From assembly GCA_905250075.1 (NCBI GenBank), contig CAJNOP010000029.1, positions 382,966 through 446,965 of the forward strand: a DNA stretch of 64,000 nucleotides, in the 5' to 3' direction. This document shows positions 61,189 through 64,000 of the stretch, one piece after another (position 1 is the stretch's first letter; each line of letters starts with the position of its first letter). Origin of the DNA: Rotaria sp. Silwood1. Taxonomy: Eukaryota; Rotifera; Eurotatoria; Philodinida; Philodinidae. The position numbers and the translations under genes were made by a program. The notes beneath the pieces are model-generated. The model was not told the DNA's origin. It made no database searches and saw only the letters and a program-made list of their open reading frames with translations.

Positions 61189-64000
61189 ATATATGAAAAA
61201 TATAATCTAATAAATAAATTTTTTTTTTGTTGTTTTAAATAAGAGTGTTAATTGAGATCGGAATGTGTCAAGCATATGAAATTGTAGATATTATAAGAAA
61301 ATATAAAATTTTCTTAATGAACGAATTAAATTAGTACATCTTGACAGTTTGGGACGCGTAATGAGAATTACATAAGTTTATTTTATATTGTGAAAAAAGT
61401 CTCTCAGCTTATGTTTAATTATCAATACTACTGCTCGAAAGAAGCATTTAATAGGTTTTCATGAAAAATAAGAAAAAATTCTATCAAAAGGAAATACCCA
61501 GATAATGACATTATCTCTAATCATTGATGACAAACAGCATCGAATTTCTTATACTTATTTATTTTGAAAAACAGAGAAAAAAACTGATAGTCAATGAATC
61601 TTATTTTGTTCTTTTCAATCGATGATTATAAAGTCCATACACTTGTGTATAGATACGTGGCTGAACCACATGATTTTTATACACACAGACCGAGTATAGA
61701 TTTACACTTTGTAGGCTCAAACATTTTTTTCTCCTTCCATCAGATTGATCGATTTGAGTAGTATATCAAAGTTCTTGAGTAAATGTGTTATATTTGTCGC
61801 TGCCTTCGAAATATTTTCGTAGTCCAACAGACTTTTAAAATGTCTCAGAAAGTATATTGAGCCTTGTATAAGTAAATATTGTTAAACAAGCATTTGCCAA
61901 AATTTTTCTTCGTCTTCGGCAACTAAGATTATATGCTGATTAAACATTTTCAACAGTGAATCAACTCACAATGCAATATTTATATATTTTTTTCTGAAAC
62001 ATTTCTATTTCATTATGAATCTTTTGTTTTCTCTAGTAAAGCAGATTAGAAACTTTTCAGTTGAAGGTCGTATATTTCTTCAAATCAAGATTTTCTTTTA
62101 CGCGAGTTGCCAATTTCTTTTCCTGATCTCTATTTCTATTTTACGATACAACGTTTGAGTTTGAAAAATAAAGCACTAACTGTATTTCATCTAAATGGTA
62201 TTCAAGAACCCATTCTCTCATTTTTAACTTCCAGATGTGAATCTTACAAAAAAAAAGTTGAACATATTCTAAAACCAAAAAGTTGTGCCGCCTCTGCTTG
62301 TATACGTAATTTGATATATTAATATAAGATTTACTTTTATCGTGTGTAGTTATACCCCACATGTGTCAGAATAAATTGTACTAAATCTTAGTGCCTTTTT
62401 CATTTAGTTTCTGAGTATAAAAAGTTTTCTTTATATACTAAAAGGTAAAAAATTTCAAACTGCATCAAACTCTCTACTTATTTTTCACATAAGTTTGATC
62501 GTGTCAGCGCTAGACTTTAAAGCTTCATGTATACTCAATCATTCAATTGCAAATTTCTATTCTCTACTGATCCTTAGTGATTTATGCAAAGCATTTGCTT
62601 GTCTAAGCTAATGTCACGGATTTCATGAATTTCGGCCCACGAAATTTTCGAGCCGGGTCGAAACTTCTTGTGAACTTTCTGCCCATGACCGCATTGACTC
62701 TAAAATAAAAAACTTAATTTTTTAAAATTAGTTGCTAGACATCGTAGTTATGAGCAGGACGTCATAGTGCTGAGCAGTATGGTATAGTGCTGAGCAGAGT
62801 GTATGAGGTGTGGATGTCTCTTCCTTCAACAATCACACCCACACTACCCCACAAATCACCCACATCCATACCCACACTACCCCCACACTCACACCCACAC
62901 CTACGTCATAATGCTGAAGATTATGACGTCCTGCTCAGCATTGCGTTATATCGCTGAGCACTATGGCGTCCTGCTCAGTACTACGATGTCTAGCAACTAA
63001 TTTTAAAAAATCAGGTTTTTTATTTTAGGGTCAATGAGATCATGTGCCAAAAGTCCACAAGAAATTTCGGCCCGATCCGAAAATTCTGTGGACCAAAATT
63101 CTGGTCTTTCAATGTCACATGTAAATTACTTAATACCAATAGATAGAAAATTTTATGTTCTAAGTCTCTACAACTTTTTAAGGCTTTCCGAGACTAGTGT
63201 TTACGAGAAGAAGATTTGGAACTAACAACTGTCGGTAATTTATAATGCACTTTGAAAAATCATATTTTTTAGAAGTTAGACTTGCTCTAGGAAAGATTTA
63301 TATGTATGCGATCCAATGAACAACTTAATTCTGAACAAAACTATGTAAAGATTAAATTGAATAATGACAATTATGATGACCTAGGCTTGTCACAAAAAAA
63401 AGACTTTATAATGCTTTCAGTTTTTTTCTACTATAAAAGTGTTGTTGCCAAACATTTCTTCTAAATTTTGGACCGACAAGAGGAAGTTGTTTGCCAAACA
63501 AAGTCGATAGTGTTGTAGAGTTTGAAAATTTCTATCTTTCAGTATAGAAGGGATTTTTTTATAATAAGAAAACAAGAGAAAAATGCACTGAGATTAAGTT
63601 CAATATCTTCTGAGACATCCGTTAATTATCACGCAACTATCTAGACAATGTTTTTTTCGGTTAAAACGAACTTGTTAAAAACTCTCATAGAAATCAACAG
63701 TCAAACGTGTTAAAATGATCCTAGATGTATTTATTTTACTTCCCTAACGAGATCTGGCTATAGAAAAAAAAATGAAGAATGAAGTATTTTAGTCACCGGA
63801 CAATCAACTGACTTTTGTGTAACCGATAAATAAAAAAACTGTTAGATGTTTCCTCTTAACTCCGAATTTTATTGTTGTGTAATTGATTGAAAGACATGTT
63901 GTCAATGATTGAATTCATTGGTCTACCAATAACCATCCATTACATGGACTTACCTGTATTGATAAGTTACATTTCGGCATATGTTGATATTAATCTACAA
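61189..64000. other. Intergenic region to the end of the window
   Basis: AATAAA at 61209 suits the GPCR transcript. The rest contains a block at 61630-61790 related to 3320-3450 and the fold-back element at 62611-63122. No gene is supported. The frames at 62107-62322 and 62141-62362 lie on opposite strands of the same sequence and are not convincing. Confidence 0.45.
62611..63122. mobile_element. Fold-back element with tandem sub-repeats and C-rich telomere-like core
   Basis: The arms are about 62611-62800 and 62925-63122. They are complementary over aatttcggcccacgaaattt/aagaaatttcggcccgatcc-type ends, over ctctaaaataaaaaac/gttttttattttaggg, and over TTAGTTGCTAGACATCGTAG with its complement. 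The inner arm holds two to three copies of a roughly 20-bp unit (tgagcaggacgtcatagtgc). The loop (about 62820-62920) is CACACCCACACTACCCCACA-type sequence, C-rich on this strand and resembling interstitial telomere-like repeats. It has no coding capacity. Confidence 0.8.

Noticed and set aside
62803..63000. Frame rich in His-Pro-Tyr repeats
   Set aside because: Translation of the CCCACAC core of the fold-back element, not a protein.

Overview
This window looks like nuclear DNA from an invertebrate animal. It is strongly AT-rich. Genes are split by GT-AG introns, most of 50-100 bp with a few above 1 kb. Codons end mostly in A or T, there are no operons with ribosome-binding sites, and a run of exactly 100 N marks an assembly gap at 11219-11318. 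Short TGTGGG-like tracts, an intronless higher-GC dehydrogenase among mobile elements, and divergent GPCRs would fit a bdelloid rotifer, but that assignment is an inference. No 16S, mitochondrial or other diagnostic marker is present.

Left part, minus strand (1-9750): the 5' two exons of an exportin-7 gene (2081-993), a small four-exon stefin-type cystatin (5904-5320), and eight exons of acid sphingomyelinase (9746-7480) whose signal peptide and saposin exons are not found upstream.

Mobile and repeat zone (10050-16440): an array of TTAACG-rich repeats running into the N gap, a piggyBac transposase (12607 into the gap) with a visible TTAA-flanked end at 12905, and a tandem pair of Helitron/Helentron-like non-autonomous elements (13144-14613), the first carrying nine 34-bp minisatellite units. 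An intronless, higher-GC short-chain dehydrogenase (15455-16219) lies here with a scrap of what may be an alcohol dehydrogenase behind it, so horizontal transfer is a fair hypothesis.

Middle, minus strand (19700-29710): an unrecognised Ser-rich protein with a KH-like segment, AUP1 (ten exons; CUE and UBE2G2-binding regions), and an eleven-exon nuclear-looking gene with a weak PEHE-like segment.

Plus-strand gene cluster (33735-50988): PKI (inhibitor of protein kinase A), UBE2W (N-terminal ubiquitin-conjugating enzyme), DENND4 (20 exons, Rab10 exchange-factor family) and S-formylglutathione hydrolase, separated by only 340-515 bp. A divergent rhodopsin-family GPCR lies at 58913-61188. Exon boundaries given here were derived by hand from GT/AG sites, reading phase and remembered family sequence. 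All phases close.

The non-coding space is dominated by long imperfect inverted repeats (fold-back elements) of several families, plus one textbook hAT-type MITE with a perfect 8-bp target duplication inside a UBE2W intron. Many genes also have a pyrimidine-rich tract ending in AG just upstream of the start codon, which suggests 5' UTR introns or spliced-leader trans-splicing. I found no CRISPR, tRNA or rRNA. The most interesting items are the tandem Helitron-like pair with internal minisatellite, the fold-back element with a telomere-like core (62611-63122), the TTAACG satellite next to the gap, the transferred-looking dehydrogenase, and the UBE2W micro-exon.
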